Positions 36,337 through 44,595 of a stretch of DNA of 64,000 nucleotides are shown in pieces. The position numbers and the translations under genes are program-made. Each line of letters begins with the position of its first letter. Position 1 is the stretch's first letter. The notes under the pieces were generated by a model, which did no database searches, was not told the DNA's origin, and saw nothing but the letters and a program-made list of their open reading frames with translations. The DNA lies in contig NZ_JACYUG010000001.1 in assembly GCF_014841615.1 (NCBI RefSeq), positions 372,001 through 436,000 of the forward strand, given 5' to 3'. Source of the stretch: Sphingomonas sp. CFBP 8760. GTDB taxonomy: Bacteria > Pseudomonadota > Alphaproteobacteria > Sphingomonadales > Sphingomonadaceae.

Positions 36337-36588
36337 ATGAGCGACAAGCAACCGATGCAGGCGGCGGGCGACGGCAACAATGCGGGCCGCCCCGACGGCG
36401 TGTCCGACACCCCCGCCAAGGATGCCGGCGGCGAAAGCGGCGGCGGCGCCTATCCCAATCCGCAGACGGGCAAGAAGCCGAAGAGCGGCGATATCATGGG
36501 CCATGGCGGCCAGACCGAGATCGATTACTCCGGCCCCGGCGGCAACGGCGATGGTGGTGACAATCCCAATGCCGCGACGGGAACCTGA
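36337..36588 (+). CDS. Small Gly-rich hydrophilic hypothetical protein
   Basis: An 83-residue, highly polar protein rich in Gly, Asp, Asn and Lys (AGDGNNAGRPDGVSDTP; GSGGNG-like end), without hydrophobic segments or Cys. It should be disordered, resembling hydrophilin-like proteins. GGGAG lies 7 nt before the ATG, supporting translation; the frame is open far upstream but only as a shadow of dnaJ. It is divergent from the dnaJ-like gene. No family recognised; similar small proteins are frequent in sphingomonads (recollection, not checked). Confidence 0.6.
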   Translation: MSDKQPMQAAGDGNNAGRPDGVSDTPAKDAGGESGGGAYPNPQTGKKPKSGDIMGHGGQTEIDYSGPGGNGDGGDNPNAATGT

Positions 36589-36614
36589 CGACAGGGTCGA
36601 TCGACGGATGATAT

Positions 36615-36694
36615 CCCGTCATTAAGGGCGGGGCGAAGCAACCCGGCGTTCCGTGTGACGCGCTGGATTGCTTCGCTTTGCTCGCAATGACGGG
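36615..36694. repeat. REP-like palindromic element, copy 1
   Basis: Two ~32-nt arms (36615-36646 and 36663-36694) are imperfect inverted copies; core GGGCGAAGCAA against ATTGCTTCGC. The outer ends CCCGTCATT and AATGACGGG pair perfectly. The element lies in the gap between convergent genes and is related to the copy at 62220. Confidence 0.75.
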
Positions 36695-36706
36695 AAGAAG
36701 ATGCCG

Positions 36707-38155
36707 TCAGGGCTGGATCACCAGCCGGGCATTGAGGAAGGCCGGGATCGGGCCGTTCCAGCCGTCATCGGGACCATCGTCCACCTGATGGCGGCGATAG
36801 TCGCGGCGGGGTTCGCGCTCCTGACGCTCCGGCCGGCGATCTTCCCGCACCGGCGAGGGCGCGGCGGCGCGCGGCGGCGCGGCGGGCGCCTCCACGGGAG
36901 CAACCGCCTCGTAGGCCGATTCGTCGCGCACTGGTTCGTTGCGCACCGCCTCCGGGGCCGGACGTTCACGCCGGTTGCGGCGGGGGCGCTCCTCACGCGG
37001 GGCAGGTGCTTCCGCCACCGGTGCGGCGACCGCGACGGGTGCGTCGAGCCGCGGAATCTGCTGCCCGGTCAGCTTTTCGATGTTGGCGATGTTCTCGTCG
37101 TCGTCGGGCGCGACGAAGGTATAGGCCGTGCCGGTGGCCCCCGCCCGACCGGTGCGGCCGATGCGGTGGACATAATCGTCCGGATGCCACGGCGCGTCGA
37201 AATTGAAGACGGTGCTGACACCCTTGATATCCAGCCCGCGCGCCGCGACGTCGGACGCGACGAGGATGTTGATGTGCCCGTCCTTGAACAGGTCGAGTTC
37301 GGCGATCCGCTGTGCCTGTTCCATGTCGCCATGGATTTCGCCGGACTTGAACCCGGCCTGTTTCAGCGTCTTGTTGAGTTCGCGCACCGTCGTCTTGCGG
37401 TTGCAGAAGACTATCGCGTTGGTGACCTCTTCCTGCGCCAGGATCTGGCGGAGCCGGTCGCGCTTGGCGGCGGTCGATCCGGCGACGGGGACCACCCACT
37501 GCTTGATGTTGATGTTGGTCGACGCGGGACGTGCGACCTCGATCATCTTGGGGTTTTCGAGGAACTTGTCCGCCAGCTTCTTGATCGGCGGCGGCATCGT
37601 CGCGGAGAACAGCAGGGTCTGGCGCTGCTTGGGCAGCTTGGTGCAGATTTCCTCGATATCGGGGATGAACCCCATGTCGAGCATCCGGTCCGCCTCGTCG
37701 ATCACCAGCAGCGAACAGCCGTTGAGCATGATCTTGCCGCGGTTGAACAGGTCCATCAGCCGGCCCGGCGTCGCGATCAGCACGTCGACGCCCTTTTCCA
37801 GCGCGGCGAGCTGGTCGCCCATCGACACGCCGCCGATCAGCAGCGCCATCGACAGGTTGCTGTTGACTCCGTATTTCTCGAAATTCTCCGCCACCTGCGC
37901 CGCGAGTTCGCGGGTAGGCTCCAGGATCAGGCTGCGCGGCATGCGCGCCCGGCTGCGGCCATGGGCGAGGATGTCGATCATCGGCAGCACGAAACTGGCG
38001 GTCTTGCCCGTGCCCGTCTGCGCGATGCCGATGATGTCGCGCATCATCAGCACCGACGGGATCGCCGCCGCCTGAATCGGTGTCGGCTCCGTGTAGCCGG
38101 CATCGGTGACGGCGTTCAGCAGTTCGTCGGATAGGCCGAGATCGGCGAAGGGCAT
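36707..38155 (-). CDS. rhlE: DEAD-box RNA helicase (RhlE-like)
   Basis: A 482-residue helicase. Motifs in order: Q motif (YTEPTPIQAAAIP), I AQTGTGKTASF, Ia PTRELAAQV, II VIDEADRMLDMGF, III LLFSATMP, VI HRIGRTGRAG. After residue 375 comes an Arg/Pro/Glu-rich tail with repeated basic clusters (PRRNRRERP), suited to RNA contact. These enzymes act in ribosome assembly and RNA decay. The downstream end lies at the palindromic repeat. Confidence 0.94.
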   Translation of the reverse strand: MPFADLGLSDELLNAVTDAGYTEPTPIQAAAIPSVLMMRDIIGIAQTGTGKTASFVLPMIDILAHGRSRARMPRSLILEPTRELAAQVAENFEKYGVNSNLSMALLIGGVSMGDQLAALEKGVDVLIATPGRLMDLFNRGKIMLNGCSLLVIDEADRMLDMGFIPDIEEICTKLPKQRQTLLFSATMPPPIKKLADKFLENPKMIEVARPASTNINIKQWVVPVAGSTAAKRDRLRQILAQEEVTNAIVFCNRKTTVRELNKTLKQAGFKSGEIHGDMEQAQRIAELDLFKDGHINILVASDVAARGLDIKGVSTVFNFDAPWHPDDYVHRIGRTGRAGATGTAYTFVAPDDDENIANIEKLTGQQIPRLDAPVAVAAPVAEAPAPREERPRRNRRERPAPEAVRNEPVRDESAYEAVAPVEAPAAPPRAAAPSPVREDRRPERQEREPRRDYRRHQVDDGPDDGWNGPIPAFLNARLVIQP

Positions 38156-38283
38156 GCAGTTGTCCGGATAGGAGGCGCGGTTGCCGCACCCGTGCTTGTC
38201 GGGCGCTCGCCGAAACGGCCATTAAAGTCAAGGAAAGAGCGCGATTCGCCGGCCATCCCGCCCGATGCGACGAATATTCTGCG

Positions 38284-38733
38284 CTATCGCCGCGCCACCA
38301 GCAGCTTGAACGCGTCGATCGCGCATTTCGCGCCGGACCGGATGCGGATGACGTCGCGGTCGGCGCACAGGCGGCCATCGGGGCCGGGACGGATATAGAG
38401 GCCGGCATAGAAATCGGCGGACCGGCAATCCCCGTCCAGCCGCGCGCGCATCCAGCGGCCGTCCCCCAGCAACAGGTCGACCGAGGCGGGGACCGCGATC
38501 ACCGCACCGGCGACGTCGCCGATATCGATGCACGCCGGCCCCTTCTTCTCCTTCCAGCGGCTGGCCACCGGCGCGGGGCGCGAGATCGCGGCGGGCATGC
38601 GCGGCACCCGGACGGTGATGCGTTCATGAATCACCAGTTGCGCCGTCGCAGGCGTCGACGGGCCGGCCAGCGCGACCAGCAGGACGGGCAAGGACAGGGC
38701 CAGCAGGGCGGCGGGGATCGCGGGATGGGACAT
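38284..38733 (-). CDS. Hypothetical secreted protein with four cysteines
   Basis: A 149-residue protein with an N-terminal signal (LLALSLPVLLVALAGPSTPATA). The mature part has four Cys (ACIDIG, GDCRSAD, RLCADRD, AKCAID) that could form two disulfides, and a RxxRxxxRxxxKC-type basic end. No family recognised. Start MSHPAIPAA was chosen because it opens the signal sequence. It diverges from the FAD-linked oxidase gene and stands 128 bp upstream of the helicase gene on the same strand. Confidence 0.65.
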   Translation of the reverse strand: MSHPAIPAALLALSLPVLLVALAGPSTPATAQLVIHERITVRVPRMPAAISRPAPVASRWKEKKGPACIDIGDVAGAVIAVPASVDLLLGDGRWMRARLDGDCRSADFYAGLYIRPGPDGRLCADRDVIRIRSGAKCAIDAFKLLVARR

Positions 38734-38866
38734 GGACTGGTGGTGACGGTGGGTCGCGGTGATTGAACGGTCGATGAACCTGCCGTCATTTTGCCGCTTT
38801 TGCCAGCGGCCCAAGCGGTTGCCAGCCCCGGTTGCCAGTCCCGGCCTGCGATCGTAGCGAGGCCGG

Positions 38867-40309
38867 ATGACCCCTGCCCAGCAAGCGATGCTCGACGATC
38901 TGGCCCGCGATCTCGACCCGGCCGCGATCGTCACCGACCGGGACCTGATCGCGCCATGGGAAGTGGACTGGCGCCAGCGCTATCGCGGCCATGCGCCGGC
39001 CCTGCTGGCTCCGCGCGATACCGCCGCGGTGACGACGATCGTGCGCGCGGCGGCACGGCACCACGTGCCGCTGGTGCCGCAGGGGGGCAACAGCTCGATG
39101 GTCGGCGGCGCGACCCCGCCGGCGGAGGGCGATGCGCTGCTGCTGTCGTTGCGGCGGCTGAACCGGATTCGGAACATCGATGCGGCGGCGGGGCTGGCCG
39201 TGGTCGAGGCGGGGGTGATCCTGTCGACGCTGCACGACGCCGCGCTGACGCAGGGCTGGCGATTCCCGCTGACGCTGGGCGCGCGGGGAACGGCGACGAT
39301 CGGCGGGCTGGTGTCGACCAATGCCGGCGGCACGCAGGTGCTGCGCTTCGGCACGATGCGCGGGCTGGTCGCGGGGGTGGAGGCGGTGATGGCGGACGGC
39401 CATGTCCATGACGGGCTGGCCGCGCTGGCCAAGGACAATCGCGGCTACAGCCTCGACCAGCTGCTGATCGGGGCGGAGGGGACGCTGGGGATCGTGACCG
39501 CCGCGACGCTGCGGCTGGCGCCGGCGGTAGTGGCGCGCGGCACCGCCTGGGCCGGGGTGGCGAGCCCCGCCGACGCGCTGACGCTGCTGCGCCAGTTCCA
39601 GCGCGCCGGGCGGGCGGTGGAGAGTTTCGAGATCATGCCCGCGGATACGATGGCGGCGGCGGTGGCGCATGTGCCCGGCGCCCGCGCGCCGCTGGCCGGC
39701 CCGCATCGCTGGCACCTGCTGATCGAGGCGACGGCGGGATCGGTGGAGGAGGAGGCGCCGGACGCGCTGCTGGAGCGGGTGCTGGCGGCGGCGACCGGCG
39801 ACGGGCTGGTCGGCGACGCGACGATCGCGGCCAGCGAGGCGCAGGCCGATGCCTTCTGGCGGCTGCGCGATTCGCTGTCGGATGCGGAGCGCGCGCGGGG
39901 GCCGGCGGTGCAGCACGACATCGCGGTGCCGGTGGCGGCGATGCCCGGCTTCATGATCGACGCGGCGGCGGCCTGCGATGCGCGCTTTCCCGGCACCCAC
40001 GCCTCCGGCTTCGGGCATCTGGGCGACGGCAACATCCATTTCCACGTCCGTGCGCCTAAGGGGATCGATCGCGACCGCTGGTATGCCGAAGACGCGCCGG
40101 GCATCACCGCCTTCGTCCATGATCTGGTGACGGCGGCGGGCGGCACCATTTCAGCCGAGCATGGCATCGGCCAGATGAAGCGCGGCGAACTGGCCCGCCT
40201 CGCCCCGCCGGGCCGGCTGGCGGCGATGCATGCGATCAAGGCCGCGCTCGACCCCAAGGGACTGTTCAATCCGGGCAAGTTGCTTGCCCCGCACGATCCC
40301 GCACCGTAG
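38867..40309 (+). CDS. FAD-binding oxidoreductase (GlcD / D-2-hydroxyacid dehydrogenase type)
   Basis: A 480-residue VAO-fold flavoenzyme. The FAD domain has VPLVPQGGNSSMVGGATP and LGARGTATIGGLVSTNAGG; the C-terminal FAD-oxidase domain has FGHLGDGNIHFHV and EHGIGQMKRGEL. Close families oxidise D-2-hydroxyglutarate, D-lactate or glycolate, and the sequence alone does not choose between them. It is a single gene with no glcE/glcF partners nearby, which makes glycolate oxidase less likely. Confidence 0.9.
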   Translation: MTPAQQAMLDDLARDLDPAAIVTDRDLIAPWEVDWRQRYRGHAPALLAPRDTAAVTTIVRAAARHHVPLVPQGGNSSMVGGATPPAEGDALLLSLRRLNRIRNIDAAAGLAVVEAGVILSTLHDAALTQGWRFPLTLGARGTATIGGLVSTNAGGTQVLRFGTMRGLVAGVEAVMADGHVHDGLAALAKDNRGYSLDQLLIGAEGTLGIVTAATLRLAPAVVARGTAWAGVASPADALTLLRQFQRAGRAVESFEIMPADTMAAAVAHVPGARAPLAGPHRWHLLIEATAGSVEEEAPDALLERVLAAATGDGLVGDATIAASEAQADAFWRLRDSLSDAERARGPAVQHDIAVPVAAMPGFMIDAAAACDARFPGTHASGFGHLGDGNIHFHVRAPKGIDRDRWYAEDAPGITAFVHDLVTAAGGTISAEHGIGQMKRGELARLAPPGRLAAMHAIKAALDPKGLFNPGKLLAPHDPAP

Positions 40310-40371
40310 AGCCACAGCCCATCCGGCGAGCGGGGGGTCTGCGCGCCGCACATGACAACGGAGATTCCCGC

Positions 40372-41148
40372 ATGGCCAGCGCGCCGCAAAACCTGCCGCT
40401 CTTCTATCAGGCGCTGGAACCGCTCTCCAGCCAGATCCATGCCGATCACCGCATCCGGCCGCAGGAAACCGCGCCGTTCCTGATCGGCCAGCACGCCGTA
40501 CCGGTGACGGTCGACGAATTCCCGCTGGTGCAGCGGCACATGCCGATCGTGTTCTCCAGCGGTGACGATGCGATCCCGCTGGCGCTGATGGGCCTGAACG
40601 AGGGCAGCAACGTGTTCGTCGATGGCGAAGGCAAGCTGACCGAGACGAACTTCTACGTTCCCGCCTATGTCCGCCGCTATCCGTACATGCTGGCGCGGCT
40701 GCGCCCCGAGGCGGAAGAACTGTCGCTGTGCTTCGACCCGACCTCGCCGTCGGTCGGCGTGTTCGACGAGGGTGACCGCCTGTTCGAGAATGGCGAGCCG
40801 AGCGAGGTGACCAAGCAGATCCTCGCCTTCAACGAGACGTTCGAACAGGCCGGCCAGCGTACCCAGCAGTTCATGAACGAACTGCGCGAACAGGGCCTGC
40901 TGATGGACGGCGAAGTGACGATCCAGATCGACGGCAACGCCCAGCCGTTCATCTATCGCGGTTTCCAGATGGTGAACGAGGAGAAGCTGTCGGGCCTGCG
41001 CGGCGACCAGCTGCGCAAGATGAGCCAGTCGGGGATGCTGCCGCTGCTTTATGCGCACCTGTTCTCGCTGTCGCTGATGCGCGAGATCTTCGCGCGCCAG
41101 CAGGCGACCGGCCAGATGCCCGCGCCGCAGCTTCAGCCGGCGGGCTGA
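40372..41148 (+). CDS. SapC family protein
   Basis: A 258-residue protein matching the SapC family (named after a Campylobacter paracrystalline surface-layer protein): YQALEPLSSQIHADHRI, VPVTVDEFPLVQRHMPIVFS, then DEGDRLFENGEPSEVTKQIL. No signal peptide is visible. In sphingomonads such proteins often lie near TonB-dependent receptors; here the gene is alone. ACGGAG sits 9 nt before the ATG. Role unknown. Confidence 0.88.
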   Translation: MASAPQNLPLFYQALEPLSSQIHADHRIRPQETAPFLIGQHAVPVTVDEFPLVQRHMPIVFSSGDDAIPLALMGLNEGSNVFVDGEGKLTETNFYVPAYVRRYPYMLARLRPEAEELSLCFDPTSPSVGVFDEGDRLFENGEPSEVTKQILAFNETFEQAGQRTQQFMNELREQGLLMDGEVTIQIDGNAQPFIYRGFQMVNEEKLSGLRGDQLRKMSQSGMLPLLYAHLFSLSLMREIFARQQATGQMPAPQLQPAG

Positions 41149-41174
41149 TCCCGCCCTCTTGCCTTTCGGGGTGA

Positions 41175-41213
41175 TCCGCAGTCTGCTGGGCGAACCATCC
41201 GGCAGACTGCGGA
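41175..41213. terminator. Strong 15-bp hairpin after sapC-like gene
   Basis: Arms 41175-41189 and 41199-41213 pair over 15 bp with one G-T pair around a 9-nt loop; no T-run follows. It lies 26 bp after the SapC-family stop and 44 bp before the cytochrome start, so it may end the first transcript or protect the second. Confidence 0.6.
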
Positions 41214-41257
41214 GCATTTCACCCATGACCATCGGCCGCAGCATCGGAGACGCCCCG

Positions 41258-41779
41258 ATGCTTCGTTATTCCACCGTCGCGATGTGGTTCCACTGGACGA
41301 TCGCGGCGCTGGTGATCGCGAACCTGACCATCGGCCTGTTCCACGATGCGTTGCCGGGCGGATCGATGTCCGCGCACAAGGCGATCGGGCTGACCGTGCT
41401 GGCACTGACCCTTGCCCGGATCGCGTGGCGGCTGGGCCACCGGCCCCCGCCCCTGCCCGCCACCACCCCCGGCTGGGAACGCGGCGCGGCGCATGCGACG
41501 CACTGGCTGCTCTATATCCTGATGGTGGCGATGCCGGTGACGGGGTGGATGATGGTGTCCGGTTCCGCCACCCGGCGGCCGCTCGACTGGTTCGGGCTGT
41601 TCGACCTGCCCTATCTGCCGGTCGGGCCGCAGGCGGGCGGGATCGGGCATAATGCCCATGCGATCCTCGGCTGGCTGATGCTGGCGCTGGTCGCGCTGCA
41701 TGTCGCCGCGGCGCTGCGCCACCGGCTGATCCTGCGCGACGGGATGCTGGCACGGATGGCACCCGCGCTGGATCGATGA
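41258..41779 (+). CDS. Cytochrome b561 family protein
   Basis: A 173-residue four-helix membrane cytochrome. Probable heme-ligand histidines sit in YSTVAMWFHWTIAAL, MSAHKAIGL, THWLLYILMVAMPVTGW and LVALHVAAALRH. The family moves electrons between quinol and periplasmic acceptors, or handles superoxide in CybB. The start at MLRYSTV has GGAGA 7 nt upstream, better than ATG 41225. It ends before the small-RNA locus. Confidence 0.88.
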   Translation: MLRYSTVAMWFHWTIAALVIANLTIGLFHDALPGGSMSAHKAIGLTVLALTLARIAWRLGHRPPPLPATTPGWERGAAHATHWLLYILMVAMPVTGWMMVSGSATRRPLDWFGLFDLPYLPVGPQAGGIGHNAHAILGWLMLALVALHVAAALRHRLILRDGMLARMAPALDR

Positions 41780-41814
41780 TTCCCGCCAGGGCGACGACTT
41801 TTTCGTCATGGCCC

Positions 41815-41844
41815 TTGAACCAAATCGGCCCTCACCCATTTATC
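41815..41844 (+). promoter_or_regulatory. Sigma-70-type promoter of the candidate small RNA
   Basis: TTGAAC (41815-41820) and TTTATC (41839-41844) are separated by 18 nt. The predicted start point, near 41850, falls exactly at the foot of the first stem of the candidate RNA. Confidence 0.55.
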
Positions 41845-41849
41845 AATCG

Positions 41850-41958
41850 TACGGTTCTTGTGTCCCCCCTTTCGCAAGGCCGTACGACACGCTTTTAGCG
41901 TGTCTCCTCCCTGAACCTCGGCCACCTCGCGCGGATTACCGCACGAGGTGGTTTTTTT
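41850..41958 (+). ncRNA. Candidate small RNA with C-rich loops and terminator
   Basis: About 109 nt with three stems: CGTACGG/CCGTACG plus CTTG/CAAG, enclosing a C-rich loop (GTCCCCCCTTTC); then GACACGC-TTTTA-GCGTGTC; then the terminator stem with a T7 run. Between the second stem and the terminator the open segment TCTCCTCCCTGAAC holds CUCCUCCC, able to pair with Shine-Dalgarno sequences. A matching promoter lies upstream. The layout resembles anti-SD small RNAs of alphaproteobacteria. No coding frame explains this sequence. Expression needs proof. Confidence 0.75.
41922..41958 (+). terminator. Rho-independent terminator of the candidate small RNA
   Basis: CCACCTCG and CGAGGTGG form a perfect stem around a 14-nt loop, followed by seven Ts. 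The T-run overlaps the stop codon of the convergent amidohydrolase gene. Confidence 0.9.
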
Positions 41959-42793
41959 ATTCGGCGGCCTGTGCCAGCGGCAGCGCCCGTGCCTCGTCGG
42001 CCAATGCATCGATCATCTCGCGCACCAGCGTGGCGGTAGCGGCCAGACCGGTGCCGGTCCCATTGAGCGCGGCGTCGAGATACAGCGAGCGATCGAGTTC
42101 GAGCTGGATGGCATGGATACCGCGACCGGGCCGGCCATGGCGCTCCACGATATACCCGCCGGCATAGGGCATGTTGGCGGCGCAGGCGATGCCGGCATCC
42201 GCCGCCACGCGCTCGACCCGCGCCGTGAACCTGGTGCCGCAACTGCGCCCGAACCGGTCGCCGATCACGACATGGGGTCCACGGGGCGACAGCGGCGGCA
42301 TCGAATGGAGGTCGAACAGTATCGCGATCCCGAACCGGGCACGCGCCGCCGCCAGCAGCGCGTCGAGCGCCCGGTGATAGGGATGGTGATCGGCGGCGAT
42401 GCGCGCATCGATTTCCTCGCCGGTGAACCGCCGCCGCCACAGGTCGCCCGCGCCCGAGACGCGGCGCGGCACCAGCCCCAGTCCGCTGCGCAGCTTTGCC
42501 GAGGGCTGGCGCTGTGGCACCGCACCGGCATCGACCTGCGGATCGCGTTCCCGCTCGGCGCGGTTCAGATCGATCCACGCGCGGCCACGCCGCTGGACCA
42601 GGACGGTTTCGGAGCGGCACGCGGCGGCGGCGACGCGATCGACGTACCGGTCTTCCAGTGCCGCCAGCGCGGTGACGGGCACGCGCAACGCATCCAGCAG
42701 GGCGGCGGGATATTCCCTGCCGGCATGGGAGACGGAGACGATGACCGGCGATGCCGGATCGTCGCTGCCCCAGCAATCATAGCCCTTGTCCAT
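41957..42793 (-). CDS. N-formylglutamate amidohydrolase family protein
   Basis: A 278-residue zinc-hydrolase-like protein of the FGase family: VSVSHAGREYPAALLD at the start, ALEDRYVDRVAAAACRSET, RAWIDLNRAERERDP, LHSMPP and GDRFGRSCGTRF. The family includes HutG, which releases glutamate from N-formylglutamate in histidine use; no other hut gene is present, so the true substrate could differ. The stop codon lies inside the T-run of the convergent small-RNA terminator. Confidence 0.9.
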   Translation of the reverse strand: MDKGYDCWGSDDPASPVIVSVSHAGREYPAALLDALRVPVTALAALEDRYVDRVAAAACRSETVLVQRRGRAWIDLNRAERERDPQVDAGAVPQRQPSAKLRSGLGLVPRRVSGAGDLWRRRFTGEEIDARIAADHHPYHRALDALLAAARARFGIAILFDLHSMPPLSPRGPHVVIGDRFGRSCGTRFTARVERVAADAGIACAANMPYAGGYIVERHGRPGRGIHAIQLELDRSLYLDAALNGTGTGLAATATLVREMIDALADEARALPLAQAAE

Positions 42794-42888
42794 CGGCGGC
42801 AGCGTAAGGCGGATCGCGGCGGGTGCAAGGGGAGGTACAAAGAGGCGGCGCTGCGGCCAACGGTGGCGACACGAACGGCGCGATAACG

Positions 42889-42926
42889 AAAGGGGCCGCC
42901 GTGGCGATCCACGACGGCCCCTTTCA
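42889..42926. terminator. Hairpin terminator after degP
   Basis: GAAAGGGGCCG pairs with CGGCCCCTTTC; an inner CCGTGG/CCACG stem extends it. It begins 15 nt after the degP-like stop in the leftward direction and separates it from the amidohydrolase gene. Confidence 0.75.
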
Positions 42927-42940
42927 GACGATCCGAGCGA

Positions 42941-44482
42941 TCAGTTCTTGTCGATCTTGATCGGCAGGAACCGGGCCGGGGTGCGGCCACGCTGGGCGAG
43001 GACCAGCACCTGCGGCCGGCCCTGCTGGCGGGCCTGTGCGATCGCCGCGGTCATTTCCGCGGGGCTGCGCACCGGCGTGCCGTTGATCGCCGAGATCACG
43101 TCGCCGCGGCGCAGCTTGCCGGCGGCATCGCTTGACCCGTCGACCTGCGCAACGACCACACCCTGCACGGTGGAATCGACATTCACCTGCCGGGCGATCG
43201 CCGGGGTCAGCGTCTGCACGGTGAGGCCCAGCGTGTTGCTGCCGGCAGGGGCGACCTGTCCGGTGGTGGCACCCTCTTCCTCGCTGCCGAAATCGTCACC
43301 CTGCCCGGTCAGCGCCGCCAGTTGCTGCGTCGACGGACGCGCCGCGACCGTCACGCTGGCGGTGGCGGGCCGGCCGCCACGGATGTAATCGAGCCGCGCG
43401 GTCTGCCCCGGCGTCACGTTCGACACCAGGTAGGACAGCGTCGTATCCGGCGTCACCGCCTGACCGTTGACCTTCGTCACCACGTCACCCGCGCGCAGGC
43501 CCGCCTTGGCAGCCGGACCGCCCGGCGAGACGCCGGCGAGCAGTTCGCCCTGGTTCTTGGCGATGCCGAGGGCGGCGGCGGTTTCGTCATCGACCGGACC
43601 ACCCTGAAGCGTCACGCCCAGATAGCCGCGCTGGATCTTGCCGCCCTTCATCAGCGTGCTGATGATGGGCTTGGCCTCCTCGGCGGGGATCGCGAAGCCG
43701 ATGCCGATATTGCCGCCCGACTGCGAGAAGATCTGGCTGTTGATGCCGATCACGTCGCCGTTCAGGTTGAACATCGGGCCGCCGGAGTTGCCCTGGTTGA
43801 TCGAGGCGTCGGTCTGGATGAACCGGTCATAGGCACCGCCCTGCCCGGTCACACGGTGGACAGCGGACACGATCCCCGCCGTCACCGTGCCGCCAAGGCC
43901 GAACGGCTGGCCGATCGCGACCACCCAGTCGCCGACGCGCGCCCGCGCGGAATCGCCGAACTTCACGAACGGCAGGTTGGCGGCATCGATCTTCAGGACC
44001 GCGAGATCGGAATCCTCGTCGCGGCCGATCAGCCGGGCGGTATATTCCTTGCGGTCGTTGAGCGTGACGGTGATCGATTCCACCGTCGCCCCGCGCGCCG
44101 GCGCGACGACGTGGCTGTTGGTCACGACATAGCCATCGGGCGAAATCAGGAAGCCGGAACCGAGCGACTGGCCTTCACGCTTCTGCGGCTGGCCGCCACC
44201 GCCCTGCCCCTGACCGAAGAACTGCTCGAACGGCGTGCCGGCGAACGGGTTCGCCTGCTGCGCGGGTGCTGCGATCGACTGTTTGGTGGAGATGTTGACC
44301 ACCGCGGGCTGCAGCTTCGCGACCATGTCGGCGAAGCTCATCGGCGCGCCGGCCTTGGGGGACGCGGCCTGGATCGTGCCGGGCTCGTTCTGGGCAGTCT
44401 GCGCGGTGCTCGGTTGCAGCGCGACCGTCGCGGTCGCACCGCCGAGCAACAGGGCACCGGTAATGGCGTAGGCGTAGCGCAC
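42941..44482 (-). CDS. degP: Do family periplasmic serine endoprotease (DegP/HtrA)
   Basis: A 513-residue periplasmic protease with signal peptide (to about 30). Trypsin-like domain: His in VVTNSHVVAPA, Asp in DSDLAVLKID, Ser in GNSGGPMFN; then two PDZ domains (about 285-375 and 410-505). A long Gln/Gly-rich loop (FFGQGQGGGGQPQ) lies before the catalytic His. The start is one of two GTG codons; the second (44482) is used here because AGAGG would be too close to the first (44491). It lies downstream of hflK-hflC and probably shares envelope-quality duties. Confidence 0.94.
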   Translation of the reverse strand: MRYAYAITGALLLGGATATVALQPSTAQTAQNEPGTIQAASPKAGAPMSFADMVAKLQPAVVNISTKQSIAAPAQQANPFAGTPFEQFFGQGQGGGGQPQKREGQSLGSGFLISPDGYVVTNSHVVAPARGATVESITVTLNDRKEYTARLIGRDEDSDLAVLKIDAANLPFVKFGDSARARVGDWVVAIGQPFGLGGTVTAGIVSAVHRVTGQGGAYDRFIQTDASINQGNSGGPMFNLNGDVIGINSQIFSQSGGNIGIGFAIPAEEAKPIISTLMKGGKIQRGYLGVTLQGGPVDDETAAALGIAKNQGELLAGVSPGGPAAKAGLRAGDVVTKVNGQAVTPDTTLSYLVSNVTPGQTARLDYIRGGRPATASVTVAARPSTQQLAALTGQGDDFGSEEEGATTGQVAPAGSNTLGLTVQTLTPAIARQVNVDSTVQGVVVAQVDGSSDAAGKLRRGDVISAINGTPVRSPAEMTAAIAQARQQGRPQVLVLAQRGRTPARFLPIKIDKN

Positions 44483-44595
44483 TTTTGTCACTTCCTCTCG
44501 TTCGTCGTTCGAACCCGGCGATCTATCGCCGAAATCGGCTGAACGATGGTTGAATATGAACGGATCGGCCCGAATGGGGCCGACGCGTTCCGTCT

